In this document: one piece after another, positions 50,382-59,769 of the stretch
How the letters are laid out: every line of letters starts with the position of its first letter
Position numbering within the stretch: position 1 is the stretch's first letter
The notes under the pieces: model-generated
Seen by the model: only the letters and a program-made list of their open reading frames with translations
Told to the model about the DNA's origin: nothing
Database searches by the model: none
Assembly: GCA_018398815.1 (NCBI GenBank)
Contig: CM031595.1
Location: 52,214,494 to 52,278,493 of the forward strand
DNA length: 64,000 nucleotides
Source: Conus ventricosus
Taxonomy: Eukaryota > Mollusca > Gastropoda > Neogastropoda > Conidae
Reading direction: 5' to 3'
Program-made: the position numbers and the translations under genes

Positions 50382-52484
50382 CAGAGACTGAGACGGACAA
50401 AGAGAGAGAGGGAGGGAGAGAAAGACAGGAAGACAGACAGAGGAGCACACTATTGTTACAACATAAGTAAAGCTGCTCAAAGTGATCTAAATAAACATTG
50501 ATGATATCTTCTTTTTTCCCTTTAAAATTTTTTACTGACATTGACAATGACTTACCTAATCTGCACTTGGAATTCCACTTGTGACTGGCTGATGAACTTG
50601 TTGAGAGCATCATTTGGCTGATAAAAACCAATCAGGATGATTTCCCGCATGTCTGCCAGCTGAAACAATTCAAAACATGAAGAAAAACTCAAAAGAAGAT
50701 GCAAAAAAGAAAAAGGCGCTTACATTATGAAACAGACAAATGAATTGTATATCTGTATGTCTTCTTCAGACACTACAAACCACAGGCAACAAAAATGCAC
50801 AAAACAATACTCCCCACTTCACAGTCAGCATGAGAAACAATTATTATGGTCTTGAACTGATGAAAAATGTTTTTCTCTCTTCTTTTGGAGGTATCAAAAT
50901 TCACACAAACATGAGGAATATCATCATCATCAAGCTGTACATTCCTCCTAATTCATTTCACTTTTTCAAATCTTGTATCATTTTGAACTGAAAAACCATT
51001 ATTATATTTCACGGTTATTACAGTTATCTATTGATTAGAGTTGTGGCAGTTATCAAGTCAGTATTCCCAAAAAAATACATTCAACCATATATATGCATTA
51101 AAGAAACAACAGATGTATGCATTTAAAAAACAAAAACAAAACAAAACTAGGAAAAAAACAGAAACCTGCCAGCTTGTTAAATCCCATCTATTCTTCACAG
51201 AACTGGAAAATTAGTCCACTGTGTGCTTGTGGGATGGATGGCACACACACACATGCATGCACGCACGCACACACACAAACCCAACAAATAACTATGCAAA
51301 CTGATAGAGCATTCATAGGAGCAAGTATAGCACAGTTTTCTCTTACTGCATTAAAGTGTCCTGAGTTTCTTGAAACTTTTATTGCTGGTATGGAGCAGTT
51401 ATCTCCTGTACAGTGATGCCTGAGTGATACTCCTAATAGGCAGCAAAAATCTGTAGCAAGTGTACCGTATGAAACAAAATGTAGTTTTGTATGCTGTCAA
51501 AACTATTGAACTATTACTATAAATGAAGCTTGTGAAACTCATTTCAAAAACAAATCATGCCAAACAAAAGTGCTTGAACTTTAAAATGTTGTGCAACAAA
51601 TACACACACAAAATGATTCATACCCCACATGCCAACTTACTTTGCTGCATGCTTCAATATGGTGGTAGATGACTGGGAATCCAGCCACAGGAAACAGTGG
51701 TTTGGGAAGTTCCAAGGAAAGGGGCCGGAAACGAGTGCCTTCCACAAACAATTGTAACAGATCAGAGCTAAAACTTTGCAAAAGTATGTAATTTATTCTT
51801 CCTTCCCAAACTTTGTCTACAGTTCAATGTGAATAATTGTCAAGATGCAAGATTCTATCTAAAGTATGTAACAGCATCATCTGCCATAACAAATAACCAA
51901 GAAACAATAAACAAAAAGAAAAGAAATTATGTTTCATGATGAAAATCACCGTAAGTACTTCCATACAAAGGTTTTCCTTCACAGGCAGTATATTTTTTTA
52001 AAGCTACATTTCTTTGCATCATGAATTAAATACAAACAGTGAAAAAAAAAAAAATAAAAAAAATAAAGAGCCTGAAGATTGGGAGGAAGAGGGGAGGTGC
52101 AGGGATAAGGACATGTGGAAGAAAGGGGAAGAGGATTATATTTCTAATACCTGAAAAAATAAGATAACAAAATATCTTACTGCACTGGGAATGGCTACAA
52201 TATATGAGGATGGGTTATGGGGTGGGGGAGGAGAGGAGAAACAAGCAAGGAAGGATGGAAGGGTTCGAGTGGAGTGGGGGGTGGGGGTGGGGGTGGGGAT
52301 TTTTTAAAGAATAGATATATAAGAAGAACAGCAAGGAAATCCTTGCATCTTAGCAAGGGAAAAATTATTATTTTTCTTTATCTTTCTTTTCGTTAAGAAT
52401 TGGAAGAACAAGGAAAACCTTACATCTTGGCAGTGGAAACATGATACATACATTGTAACATTGCGTGTGTTGTGTTTGTGTGCA

Positions 52485-52524
<40 letters not shown>

Positions 52525-52554
52525 TGTGTGTGTGTGTGTGTGTGTGTGAATATG

Positions 52555-52615
<61 letters not shown>

Positions 52616-53115
52616 GTATGCATGCGCATGCATTGTACTTGTGGCTTACAGAAGACGCTTGCAAAATACAACTGCCTACTTTTTCTGACTCCCATCCTCA
52701 GTACCTATCTGACTGTCTTCCTGGCTATATCCACATAATGTACACAATCTACTCTAGGGTCACACATTGGTTAGCCACTGTCTACAGGCAACTGACCCTT
52801 GCTCTTACTTTCCTTCAACGTTCACTTAATTTCCCTCTTGCACGTATCAATCTCATCCTCTGTGCTGTCACAAACTTAACATCCGCTGTGCATTACCTGT
52901 GATTGAAGTTTCTGTTTGTTACATCAATTGGTTGTTTATAACATTCCTAGTTCGTATGCATTTTGATAGTAACAGGTTTTTATAACATTCCTAGTTCGTA
53001 TGCATTTTGATACTCTGTTACTGACACTACTTTTCCTCCACTTCTCAATACATCTTCCCGATCTCCCCACTCCCTCCTCTCTCTGAATGCATCTCCCTCC
53101 TTTCCTTTTACAAAC

Positions 53116-53146
<31 letters not shown>

Positions 53147-53629
53147 TAAACACACAAACTTAACTTGGGTATTCCCTTTCATTTACAAGATCTGTACACA
53201 GCTCTCACTTCTTCTCTCCTATCCGGGATGTCCCGCCTGATGTGATCCTTGAGTTTTTGAGAGAGATTAACATTTTTCATCTGATTTAAGATTTTACGGA
53301 AGAAAGATTTTTAACGAAGTTTCTGGTACGTTTCTAGACGATGTCATTTAAAGAGATGTGTGAAAGGGTTTTTTTTTTTTTTTTTTTTTTTTTGACTGGT
53401 GAGTTGATTTTAACGTGGTGACAGCCCTGATGTGGCCCTTTAGTTTGTGGTCAGCTGGGCTATAAGCAACATTATCTTATCTTATCTTCTCTCCTATCCA
53501 CCACCTTCTCTCTCTCCCTCCCCCCCCCCTCCCTCCCCTGCTCTCTGTTTACAAACTGTTCTGATTTTCTCACTCTTTTTGCATAGATTGCCATTTTCAA
53601 GCTGACTGTAAATCAGTATAATCTAGGGA

Positions 53630-53678
<49 letters not shown>

Positions 53679-53716
53679 ATTTTCAATCTGATGGCAAATC
53701 ACTGCATAATCTGGGG

Positions 53717-53769
<53 letters not shown>

Positions 53770-54317
53770 GTGTTGTGTGTACATATTTCATGATCATTAG
53801 CCTACTTGCAATATGTGAGTGGTTTTTTTTGTGTGGAAAATCTATTCATGTGTTTTGTTGTGTGTGTTATATAAGTGATAATTTCAAGGTGTTTTTTTTC
53901 CAATGAATGTTAATTTGAAATTTGGCTTGTTTTGAGTCTGGTCGCTGCCTGTTTCAGCATCTTTGCTTCCAACTTATAACGTTCTAACATTGTGTCAGGC
54001 TTTAAATGCGTGGTACTTGGATGGGAATGATGGTGGGGAGGTGGGGGGGAGGGGTAAGACCAGGGAAGGGAGACTCTAAATAAAATAGGACCTGTTATAT
54101 TTCTGCTCACTGTTGATGGAGTGGCTAGCACGAGTAATAGAAGCTTGTTGCATACAGTAGCATAGTGTAGGGCATGGTAGCGAATTAGTCTAACGTCTGG
54201 TGAGCTTGTCTATCCTGATTACTTATTTTTGATTTCTCACCATGTATTCATATTCGTTGGAAAAATTCACCACATACCTTTCATAGGCCCGCCTATAAGA
54301 ATGATCGCCTTTAACAT
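34742..54317 (-). CDS. GMPPA: GMPPA: GDP-mannose pyrophosphorylase alpha subunit, complete, 11 coding exons
   Basis: Eleven exons on the - strand join to 1266 nt, or 421 residues plus stop; the human protein is 420 residues. All ten introns keep phase. GMPPA partners catalytic GMPPB in the cytosol, where GDP-mannose is made from mannose-1-phosphate and GTP for N-glycans, O-mannosylation and GPI anchors. GMPPA is regarded as a regulatory, GDP-mannose-sensing subunit. Seen in the sequence: N-terminal nucleotidyltransferase fold with GGPMKGTRFRPL and [10 protein letters not shown] (about 9-37), [13 protein letters not shown] (about 88-100), [10 protein letters not shown] (about 110-119), YVEKP and INCGIYLF (about 169-186), then a C-terminal left-handed beta-helix of hexapeptide repeats (about 275-355) and the GMPPA-specific loop [12 protein letters not shown] (about 355-366). 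The protein ends KNQIIL, as in animal homologues. Introns carry four transposon insertions. Confidence 0.97.
35243..35369. repeat. 32-bp tandem repeat, four copies
   Basis: Units start at 35243, 35275, 35307 and 35339, each with CATAGTCATTCATTTAATGT and then TGTCTATACTTA. The last differs only at its end. It lies in the last GMPPA intron. Confidence 0.95.
36273..36444 (-). CDS. GMPPA: GMPPA exon 10 (residues 332-388)
   Basis: Encodes [32 protein letters not shown] and [10 protein letters not shown]. The [10 protein letters not shown] segment is the loop that separates GMPPA from GMPPB. Donor GTGCGT. Confidence 0.97.
36895..36987 (-). CDS. GMPPA: GMPPA exon 9 (residues 301-331)
   Basis: Encodes [20 protein letters not shown] and [11 protein letters not shown]: hexapeptide repeats of the left-handed beta-helix. 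Acceptor TTTCAG, donor GTGAGA; phase 0 on both sides. Confidence 0.97.
38482..38626 (-). CDS. GMPPA: GMPPA exon 8 (residues 252-300)
   Basis: Encodes [20 protein letters not shown] and on to [14 protein letters not shown], entering the beta-helix. Donor GTAAGT. Confidence 0.96.
38822..39630 (-). mobile_element. 3' end of an RNase H-encoding LINE (I-like), with (TTATC)n tail
   Basis: On the - strand: [20 protein letters not shown], an in-frame TAA near 39524, then [20 protein letters not shown] (RNase H with two of its catalytic Asp residues, in SDS and VDRLAK). Next come [20 protein letters not shown] and [20 protein letters not shown], the usual cysteine-containing C-terminus after RNase H. 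About 270 bp of 3' UTR follows, ending in a TTATC pentamer array (38822-38846). It is truncated at its 5' end and inactive. The same 3' end occurs at 53225-53485. Confidence 0.85.
40208..40262. repeat. (CA)n microsatellite
   Basis: About 27 CA units, within the intron between GMPPA exons 7 and 8. Confidence 0.95.
40822..40950 (-). CDS. GMPPA: GMPPA exon 7 (residues 209-251)
   Basis: Encodes [20 protein letters not shown] and on to [10 protein letters not shown]. The acceptor is TTTTTCAG. The donor that keeps phase with exon 8 is GTCGTA, a poor match to consensus. A better-looking GTGGGT 12 bases further out would break the frame. Confidence 0.92.
42596..42994. mobile_element. Tc1/mariner-like (pogo-type) MITE, 399 bp
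   Basis: The left end is CAGTAGAACCTCTGTTAAC next to TA. The right end, on the - strand, is CAGTGGGACCTCTCTATAAC next to a TA-derived dinucleotide. The CAGTxGAACCTCTxTATAA inverted ends and TA target are characteristic of pogo/Tigger-type elements. The interior is non-coding. Confidence 0.6.
43506..43636. repeat. (GT)n and (CA)n tracts about 35 bp apart
   Basis: GT at 43506-43570 and CA at 43605-43636. As complements they can pair as an imperfect hairpin with a roughly 35-bp loop. Confidence 0.9.
43860..44110 (-). mobile_element. Degraded copy of the tRNA-derived SINE
   Basis: Collinear with the body of the SINE at 49208-50068, including AGTCTTCCCTATTCAGTCCA and TAGCACACTCAG. The tRNA-like head is not recognisable. 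Confidence 0.5.
47153..47283 (-). CDS. GMPPA: GMPPA exon 6 (residues 166-208)
   Basis: Encodes [20 protein letters not shown] and on to FKKNLEENY. Acceptor CTTCAG, donor GTAAGC. The following intron (40951-47152) is the longest in the gene. Confidence 0.96.
48282..48341 (-). CDS. GMPPA: GMPPA exon 5 (residues 146-165)
   Basis: A 60-bp exon encoding [20 protein letters not shown]. Acceptor AATTCAG, donor GTAAGA; phase 0 on both sides, so skipping it would keep the frame. Confidence 0.96.
48761..48814. repeat. (CA)n microsatellite beside a GMPPA donor
   Basis: About 27 CA units just inside the intron after GMPPA exon 4. In the transcript this is (UG)n close to a 5' splice site. Confidence 0.95.
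48830..49022 (-). CDS. GMPPA: GMPPA exon 4 (residues 81-145)
   Basis: Encodes [38 protein letters not shown] and on to TVLATE. Acceptor TGTACAG, donor GTGAAG. A CA tract begins only about 15 bp beyond the donor. Confidence 0.97.
49208..50068 (-). mobile_element. Full-length tRNA-derived SINE, 861 bp, with target-site duplication
   Basis: On the - strand the head has tRNA-like Pol III boxes: an A box (GTGGCGAAGTGGTTAGCG, about 50058-50041) and a B box (GGTTCGTATCCC, about 50010-49999). A body shared with copies at 60627-61010 and 43860-44110 follows, then a GC-rich 3' part (about 49220-49610) and a short A-rich tail. The 14-bp CTGCTTTCTTTTTT occurs at both sides (49194-49207 and 50069-50082), so the whole block was inserted as one unit. 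It sits in the GMPPA intron between exons 3 and 4, in the same orientation as the gene. Confidence 0.8.
50287..50430. repeat. (GA)n low-complexity tract
   Basis: GA-rich with CAGAGA and G-run interruptions. Confidence 0.9.
50556..50659 (-). CDS. GMPPA: GMPPA exon 3 (residues 47-80)
   Basis: Encodes [15 protein letters not shown] and on to VEFQVQI. Acceptor TTTCAG, donor GTAAGT; phase 0 in, 2 out. Confidence 0.96.
51641..51738 (-). CDS. GMPPA: GMPPA exon 2 (residues 14-46)
   Basis: Encodes [20 protein letters not shown] and on to HHIEACSK, the nucleotide-binding signature of the family. The acceptor (TTTGTGGAAG) is weak, but the phase fits exon 1 exactly. The donor is GTAAGT. Confidence 0.95.
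52485..52611. repeat. (TG)n microsatellite, interrupted
   Basis: Two long TG runs around a short AATATGCA interruption near 52549. Confidence 0.95.
53225..53485 (+). mobile_element. 5'-truncated LINE insertion, 261 bp, with 14-bp target-site duplication
   Basis: Matches the 3' end of the LINE at 38822-39060: GATGTCCCGCCTGA, GAGATTAACATTTTTCATC, then TTTTAACGTGGTGACAGCCC, TGATGTGGCCCTTT, GGGCTATAAGCAACATTATC and a TTATC tail. A poly-T run of about 25 (53369-53393) interrupts it. CTTCTCTCCTATCC flanks both sides (53211-53224 and 53486-53499), the sign of target-primed reverse transcription. It lies in the first GMPPA intron, antisense to the gene. Confidence 0.85.
53632..53766. repeat. Two (GT)n tracts separated by a partly duplicated spacer
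   Basis: GT tracts at 53632-53676 and 53720-53766. The sequence before each (ATCAGTATAATCTAGGGAA and ATCACTGCATAATCTGGGGA) is related, so the tract and its flank appear duplicated. Confidence 0.85.
54278..54317 (-). CDS. GMPPA: GMPPA exon 1 (residues 1-13 and part of 14)
   Basis: Reads [13 protein letters not shown] and then one base of the Gly codon, with a GTATGT donor. The N-terminus matches animal GMPPA (MLKAVILIGGP...), which fixes the start codon at 54317-54315. Confidence 0.95.
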
Positions 54318-54555
54318 TTTCCTTTGGAGAAGCACTGCATCAGCCGAATTTCTTTGACACGCACGAACAATTGTGCCGCTGTAATGCTCTCCCTTTGAAC
54401 ATTTCCGCCGTTAGGTCTGATCTTTGTCGTCTGCTCAAGAGGAAAACAGATAGTTTCCTAAGGGTAACAGACAGCGAGAAGATGCTTCTCCTCTCTTTTT
54501 TTCCCATCTGGCCCTTGCACCTTCAGAGACTAGGAACACTAATACATAAAACAGC

Positions 54556-54570
54556 ACGCGCGTGCGCGCG

Positions 54571-54646
<76 letters not shown>
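54556..54646. repeat. (CG)n(CA)n alternating tract upstream of GMPPA
   Basis: About 24 bp of CG-rich alternation followed by CA units, starting about 240 bp upstream of the GMPPA start codon. Confidence 0.95.
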
Positions 54647-54649
<3 letters not shown>

Positions 54650-54890
54650 TTTGTACTTTTGTCCTTATTTTGAATCAGCTCTATCAAAATTCAGAAACGA
54701 TGAATCTAAATGCATTTTCCAAGAACCTGTATTTCTTTTGAACTTTGTTCAGAACTTAATGATAAGTCCAGTCGGCTCGTTTTTATGATTTCTGCGTATT
54801 TTAGACTGTTTTGTTTTGACTGTTGCAGTTTGATTTGTTAATGTTGCTTTTTGCTAAGGATTGTTCTTATGTAGTATTTCCACTAATATT

Positions 54891-54952
54891 TAACACACAC
54901 ACAGGCGCACACACACAAACGCGCACACACACATGCGCGTGCGCGCGCGCGC

Positions 54953-55040
<88 letters not shown>
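54891..55040. repeat. (CG)n(CA)n alternating tract, second
   Basis: CA/CG mixture, a CG-rich core near 54935-54952, then about 42 CA units. Confidence 0.95.
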
Positions 55041-55041
<1 letters not shown>

Positions 55042-55319
55042 GCACGCATGCATACTACACACTCATACACATATACAAGTAAACACTCATTTCCTGTCTA
55101 ATATCACTTTAAAGTGAAAAGACGTTAAATCGAAGAACAATAACAACACACGGGGGGGAGGGGGTAATGTCTGCATTACAGAACACAATGTCGATTTTTA
55201 CTAAAAGGCTCAAAAGCAACATCTTTCAAAACAATGTAATGACAACAACAGCAACAACAACAACAACATTATTAGTATTGTGGTGGTGATGGTAAAAACG
55301 CACGCACGCACATTAGTCG

Positions 55320-56830
55320 CAGAATCAGTTTGATGGGCAAGGGAAGGGGAAGAAATAGGTGAAGAGGGTTGTTTTATGAGATGCCTTGAAGTAAAGGGAG
55401 ACAGAGAGTGTTAACTACGCAAAGATATTGGGAGTTTATTCCAAGAAACCGGACTCTTAAAGAAAAAGAATGATAGCGATAGGTTTTAGTTCGAAATCGA
55501 GGGATTTTGAGCAGAGTGTTGTTGGTAGAGGAACGCAATTGCCTAGAAGGAGCATATAGAGATGAAGGAGATCAGAAAGGTAGCAAAGAGCTAAGCCATT
55601 CAAATATACAAATTATTAAAGCAGAGTAAGGACAGTTTGTAGTCTATTTGATTTTCAGCTGGCAGCCAGTGAAGAGAACGAAGTAAGGGAGTGACATGAG
55701 AAGATCTGGGTTGTCTGAGAATCAAACGAGCAGCACTGTTTTGTACTTTCTGGAAACGACTACGAAGATTCTGGGGACAGCCAGCTAGAAGAGAATTACA
55801 GTAATCAAGTCTAGAAAGAATGAAGGCAGAAACAAGGGTTTTGTGGCATCGACAGAAAGAGGATGTTGCACAGAACCAATGCGGCGAAACTCAAAGTAAC
55901 AGACACGGCAGACTGTGGAAACATATGTTGCTGGAAAGGAAATGCTGAGTCAAGGGTAACACCTAAATTCTGTGCAGATGAAGATGTTTGAATAAGGCAA
56001 TTTTCCAATCTGATAGAGTTTGGGATACGGTCAAATGAAAGAAGTCTTTTGGGTGCCAAGAAGATCATTTCAGTTTTTACATTGTTGAGCTGAAGTTTGT
56101 TAACTGTCAACCAAGATTTTATGTCCATGATACACGACTGTGTGCATTGGATTGCAGAAGGCAGCTGAGAAACATCGCTGGATATGTAAAGTTGATCGTC
56201 GTCCGAAAAGCAGTGGTAAGACAGGCTATGATGGGCGACAATGTCGGAGATAGGATGGGTGTAGAGTACGAAAATGAGGGGGCCCAAGACGGATCCCTAA
56301 TAACTCCGTACTGGAGAATAGCTGGTTGAGAGGAGAAACCATTTACAGAGTCAAGCTGAGTTCGATCAGACAGATAAGACTGAAACCGTGACAGTGCTTT
56401 GTCAGAAATACCGAAAGTTTCGTGCAGACGAGACAAAAGAATCGAGTGATCAATGGCGTCAAAAGCAGCAGATAAGTCCAGAAAAGAGAGCATCTCTGCT
56501 CTCCTTCTTTCACGTTTGGCGTCACGTACTCGGGGGCCCGCTGCTGGAAACCAATGGGAGGGCGGACGAGTAGACACCTTGCGTCGGGTCGATGAAGCGT
56601 GGCGATCCAAGACGTCGAGGAGAAGTTTGCTGAACGTCTCAGCTGCAGGAGAGGTCATGAACTGAAGACTGGACACCAAGTCAGCTCTGAAGGCTTCGAG
56701 GTCGATGGCAGCAATGTTGCGGGCCTCAACATACCGAGGAGGGGAACGAGGAAGGGGGATATGCAGCATGGTTAGGATGGAGTAGTGGTCGGATGTGAGG
56801 GTCAAAAAGCTGATGGATGAATTAATGTAT
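55320..56830 (-). mobile_element. CR1/L2-like LINE relic with internal deletion
   Basis: On the - strand the order is: end of an endonuclease domain (LTSDHYSILTMLHIPLP) and linker (RDAKRERRRAE), then reverse transcriptase from LDLSAAFDAIDHSILLSRLH through GISDKALSRFQSYLSDRTQ. After frame changes come PLIFVLYTHPISDI, a catalytic box reading FSDDDQLY and SWLTVNKLQLNNVKTEM. Further on are LLAGCPQNLRSRFQKVQNSA and SLHWLPAE, typical of the CR1/L2 group C-terminal region. The N-terminal part of the reverse transcriptase is missing between the linker and LDLSAAFDAIDH. Frameshifts make it inactive. Confidence 0.85.
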
Positions 56831-56959
56831 GACTAAGATGAGAGAATTTAAGAAGAGGATCTCATGCCTACGACTTAGCAGATGTCTGACCTATGCAATT
56901 GCCCAGCGCGCTGGTCAGGCCTTGAGTACCTACCTAACACTGGCAGTACCACTATTATT

Positions 56960-57195
56960 ATATTGCATATGTGTGTGGTGAGTGTACACGTGCATGTGTA
57001 GGCAATATGTATGTACAGGAATGTGTGGGCACGGGCGCATGTGTGTATGCCTGTGTATGTGGTGCGCGTGTGCATGTGCGTGTGTGCGCGTGTGTGTGTG
57101 TGCGTGCGAGCGCGTGTGTGTGTGTGCGTGAGCGCGCGTGTATGCGTGTGTGTGTGTGTGTGCGCGCGCGCGTATGTGTGTGCGCGCATGCAGTG
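56960..57195. repeat. Degenerate TG/CG alternating tract
   Basis: Roughly 230 bp of mixed TG and CG dinucleotides with few pure runs. It gives open frames in several registers that are not genes. Confidence 0.9.
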
Positions 57196-58139
57196 ACATC
57201 TTGATGAAAGTGGAATTGTGACATGAGGTGGGGACACCCAAGATTGGAACGCATCGTTTGCTGCTAAAAGAAGCGAAGGACAAACTCTCATTTCCCCTTA
57301 CATTCCCGTTTAATATTTGTTGGCATAATTATTGGAATGCACTGCATGCTAACACTAAATATGCACCTGACATCAACAGCTTTAAAAAAACTCCTAGATG
57401 AAGACCCTAAATTAAAAGATCTTTTCTTTAGCGTGGATTGAATATAATGTTATTTATAAGATAAGCGTGCAACCAGACCGAAATTAAATTGAAAAATAAT
57501 GAGGGGACGCAAATAGGCCATGAGGCTTAAAAAAAAGCCGGTCCCTATTACTACTAATATAAAATATAACATAATATAAACTTTATTATTTTTTTATTTT
57601 ACAACGAATCCTGCAGTCAACTTTTGTTTCTTCCTTAATATAAAAGTATTTTGCAAATTTTGTTTGTTCGTTTGTTTGGCGGCATAGCGATTTTCTTTTA
57701 TAAAGTGTCCACTCAACAGTACTACCATTGTTTACACATTCCCAGAAATAAGCAGACAATCGTCTTCACCGGGAAAGAAGATAACGTTCGATTGCATTTT
57801 GTCATTTTCGCTTGCTAAGCTGAGACTACACGGGTTTTCCCTATGGAAAGGCCACATCATTGTACTACAATTGTCACGGTGTCACTATAAAGAGCACACG
57901 AGTATTATCACAGATTTGCTTTGGGAGAATATGATCACAAACTTACATAATCTTATTTTACCAAATGAATGGGGCCTATTTTTTGCATTAAAAAAATACT
58001 TTTAGATACCAGCAACACCAAGTTAATTATTTGTCGCAAGCAATTTGAGACCCTTGTGTACCAAGTATCTGCAATCGCGTTCCTCGTGACTCCTAAAAAT
58101 AGATTATGGGAAACAACCCACATTACATGGCATACAAAC

Positions 58140-58154
58140 ATGGCAGATGATCAG
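58140..58154 (+). CDS. Candidate first coding exon (MADDQ) of a + strand gene
   Basis: ATGGCAGATGATCAG runs directly into the consensus donor GTGAGTAT, with AAACATGG context. It could be the start of the ankyrin gene further right, divergent from GMPPA. Direct splicing to the exon at 62469 would hit a stop within five codons, so at least one more exon would be needed. Alternatively the ankyrin protein starts at the ATG at 62489 and this is unrelated. Confidence 0.25.
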
Positions 58155-58501
58155 GTGAGTATCCTAAAACAACGGATTAGATCATCGTTAGAAGTTCACG
58201 AGTGTCGGAAATAAAACACTTTTATATTATTGAATCTTCCGTTAGATAATTTTGATGCAGTCCAAATGTACAAGTATATTTAAGCCTTGCTGTGTTGAAG
58301 CTTTCAGCGAATGTGTTGATGACGAGCCACTTCACTCCTCGGCTACTGCTGCCAATTGATGCTCCAATTGGAAGTGAAACGTTGTACTTCACTTGTGTTT
58401 ACATCTAGTGATCTACTGATTTAAAAGATGATGCAGACTTGAAAGTCAGTCTGGAATCTTTAATCCATATATTTTTTTTCCAATGTCATTGTCAACTACA
58501 G

Positions 58502-58561
58502 ATTCGGCTAGTCACACTTCCAGGACTTCGGTGATAGGGACGCAAAACAGAAAACAGAACT
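58502..58561 (+). other. Candidate non-coding exon
   Basis: A 60-bp segment between an acceptor (CAACTACAG) and a good donor (GTAAGT). Two of three frames have a stop, so it would fit best as 5' UTR of the ankyrin gene. No other support. Confidence 0.2.
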
Positions 58562-59536
58562 GTAAGTTACCTGTGTAGTTGAAAGATTCAGGATTCAGGG
58601 ACATGTGTTAAACACATAGCCATCTAGGCTATTAATTGTCCCATAATTCGATGAAAAAAATGATGTAGGTCATATAAGGTCCTTTGTGATCGCTCAGTCT
58701 ATAGTGACGGTTTTAATCGTCATAATCATTCTTAAAGGAGTTAAGAATCCCTACGGGAGTTAAGAATCCCTACGGTTTCAGTGTAGGAAAAAAAAAAGAA
58801 AAGAAAAGAAAAGGAAAACTAGACTGGAGGTGGAAGGTGAAGGGTTAGGTCGAAGATAGGGCTGGGGGAATGTTATAGGCCTAGCTTTAAAAAAAAATTA
58901 TTATCTGGCGATTGTGAGGGTTTGGGACACTGCGTAGGACTAGTTGCACTATAGAACTTGAAGTTCTCGTTGGAGTTCAGGGCTTTTTGCTTGCTTTGTA
59001 GTTTCCCTCACCATGACTAGACCATACCAATGGATAAGGGAGCAGGAATATAAAATAATAAAACAAATCTAGGGCATTCAAAAAATGTATTCCATCAGTG
59101 TTTGTCGATGATATGGCCAGTACTGACCTCTTTTGACTACCCATCCAGATCCAGATCCAGATTGTGTGTGAATCGAGACTGGGGCTGGCAGACTCTAGAA
59201 GTCCTAGTTTAATTGTGAGCCCGTCATTTTATCAAGTTGAGGTAGCTTTATCTGTTTGTTATTGTGTGGTCTGCTGTCAGTCTTAAATAGTTTCTTAACT
59301 AATATTGAAAGTATCACTGATAGTGAAGCGATAATTGGCTCAATCAAAATTAAACAATACAGAAGCTGTCTCTAACCGTGATATACAATGTTATCTAGCT
59401 TTTAAAATGAAAGGTAATAAAGAGCAATAATTCTAAGATGTGCATGTACGAAAGGCAGTCCAAAAAGTGTTAATGGTGATGTGAAGCCCTGTGAACTGCA
59501 GGGAAGAGAGAGAGGGAGAGAGAGAGTGTATGTTTA

Positions 59537-59549
59537 AGTGTGTGTGTTT

Positions 59550-59615
<66 letters not shown>

Positions 59616-59620
59616 CTGTG

Positions 59621-59690
<70 letters not shown>

Positions 59691-59691
59691 A
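59537..59691. repeat. (TG)n followed by (GA)n
   Basis: TG units to about 59612, a short TTTCTGTGAC bridge, CA and then GA units to 59691. Confidence 0.95.
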
Positions 59692-59769
59692 GGGTCTGAC
59701 AGCTTCAGTATGATATGATGTTGTATTAACTAGCCCAGTGGAATCAGTGGAGGCCCAAATCAACAAATG

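Noticed and set aside
57969..58214. 81-codon frame across the MADDQ candidate
   Set aside because: It reads through the consensus donor at 58155, and the upstream part has no homology. Only the mini-exon is kept as a low-confidence candidate.
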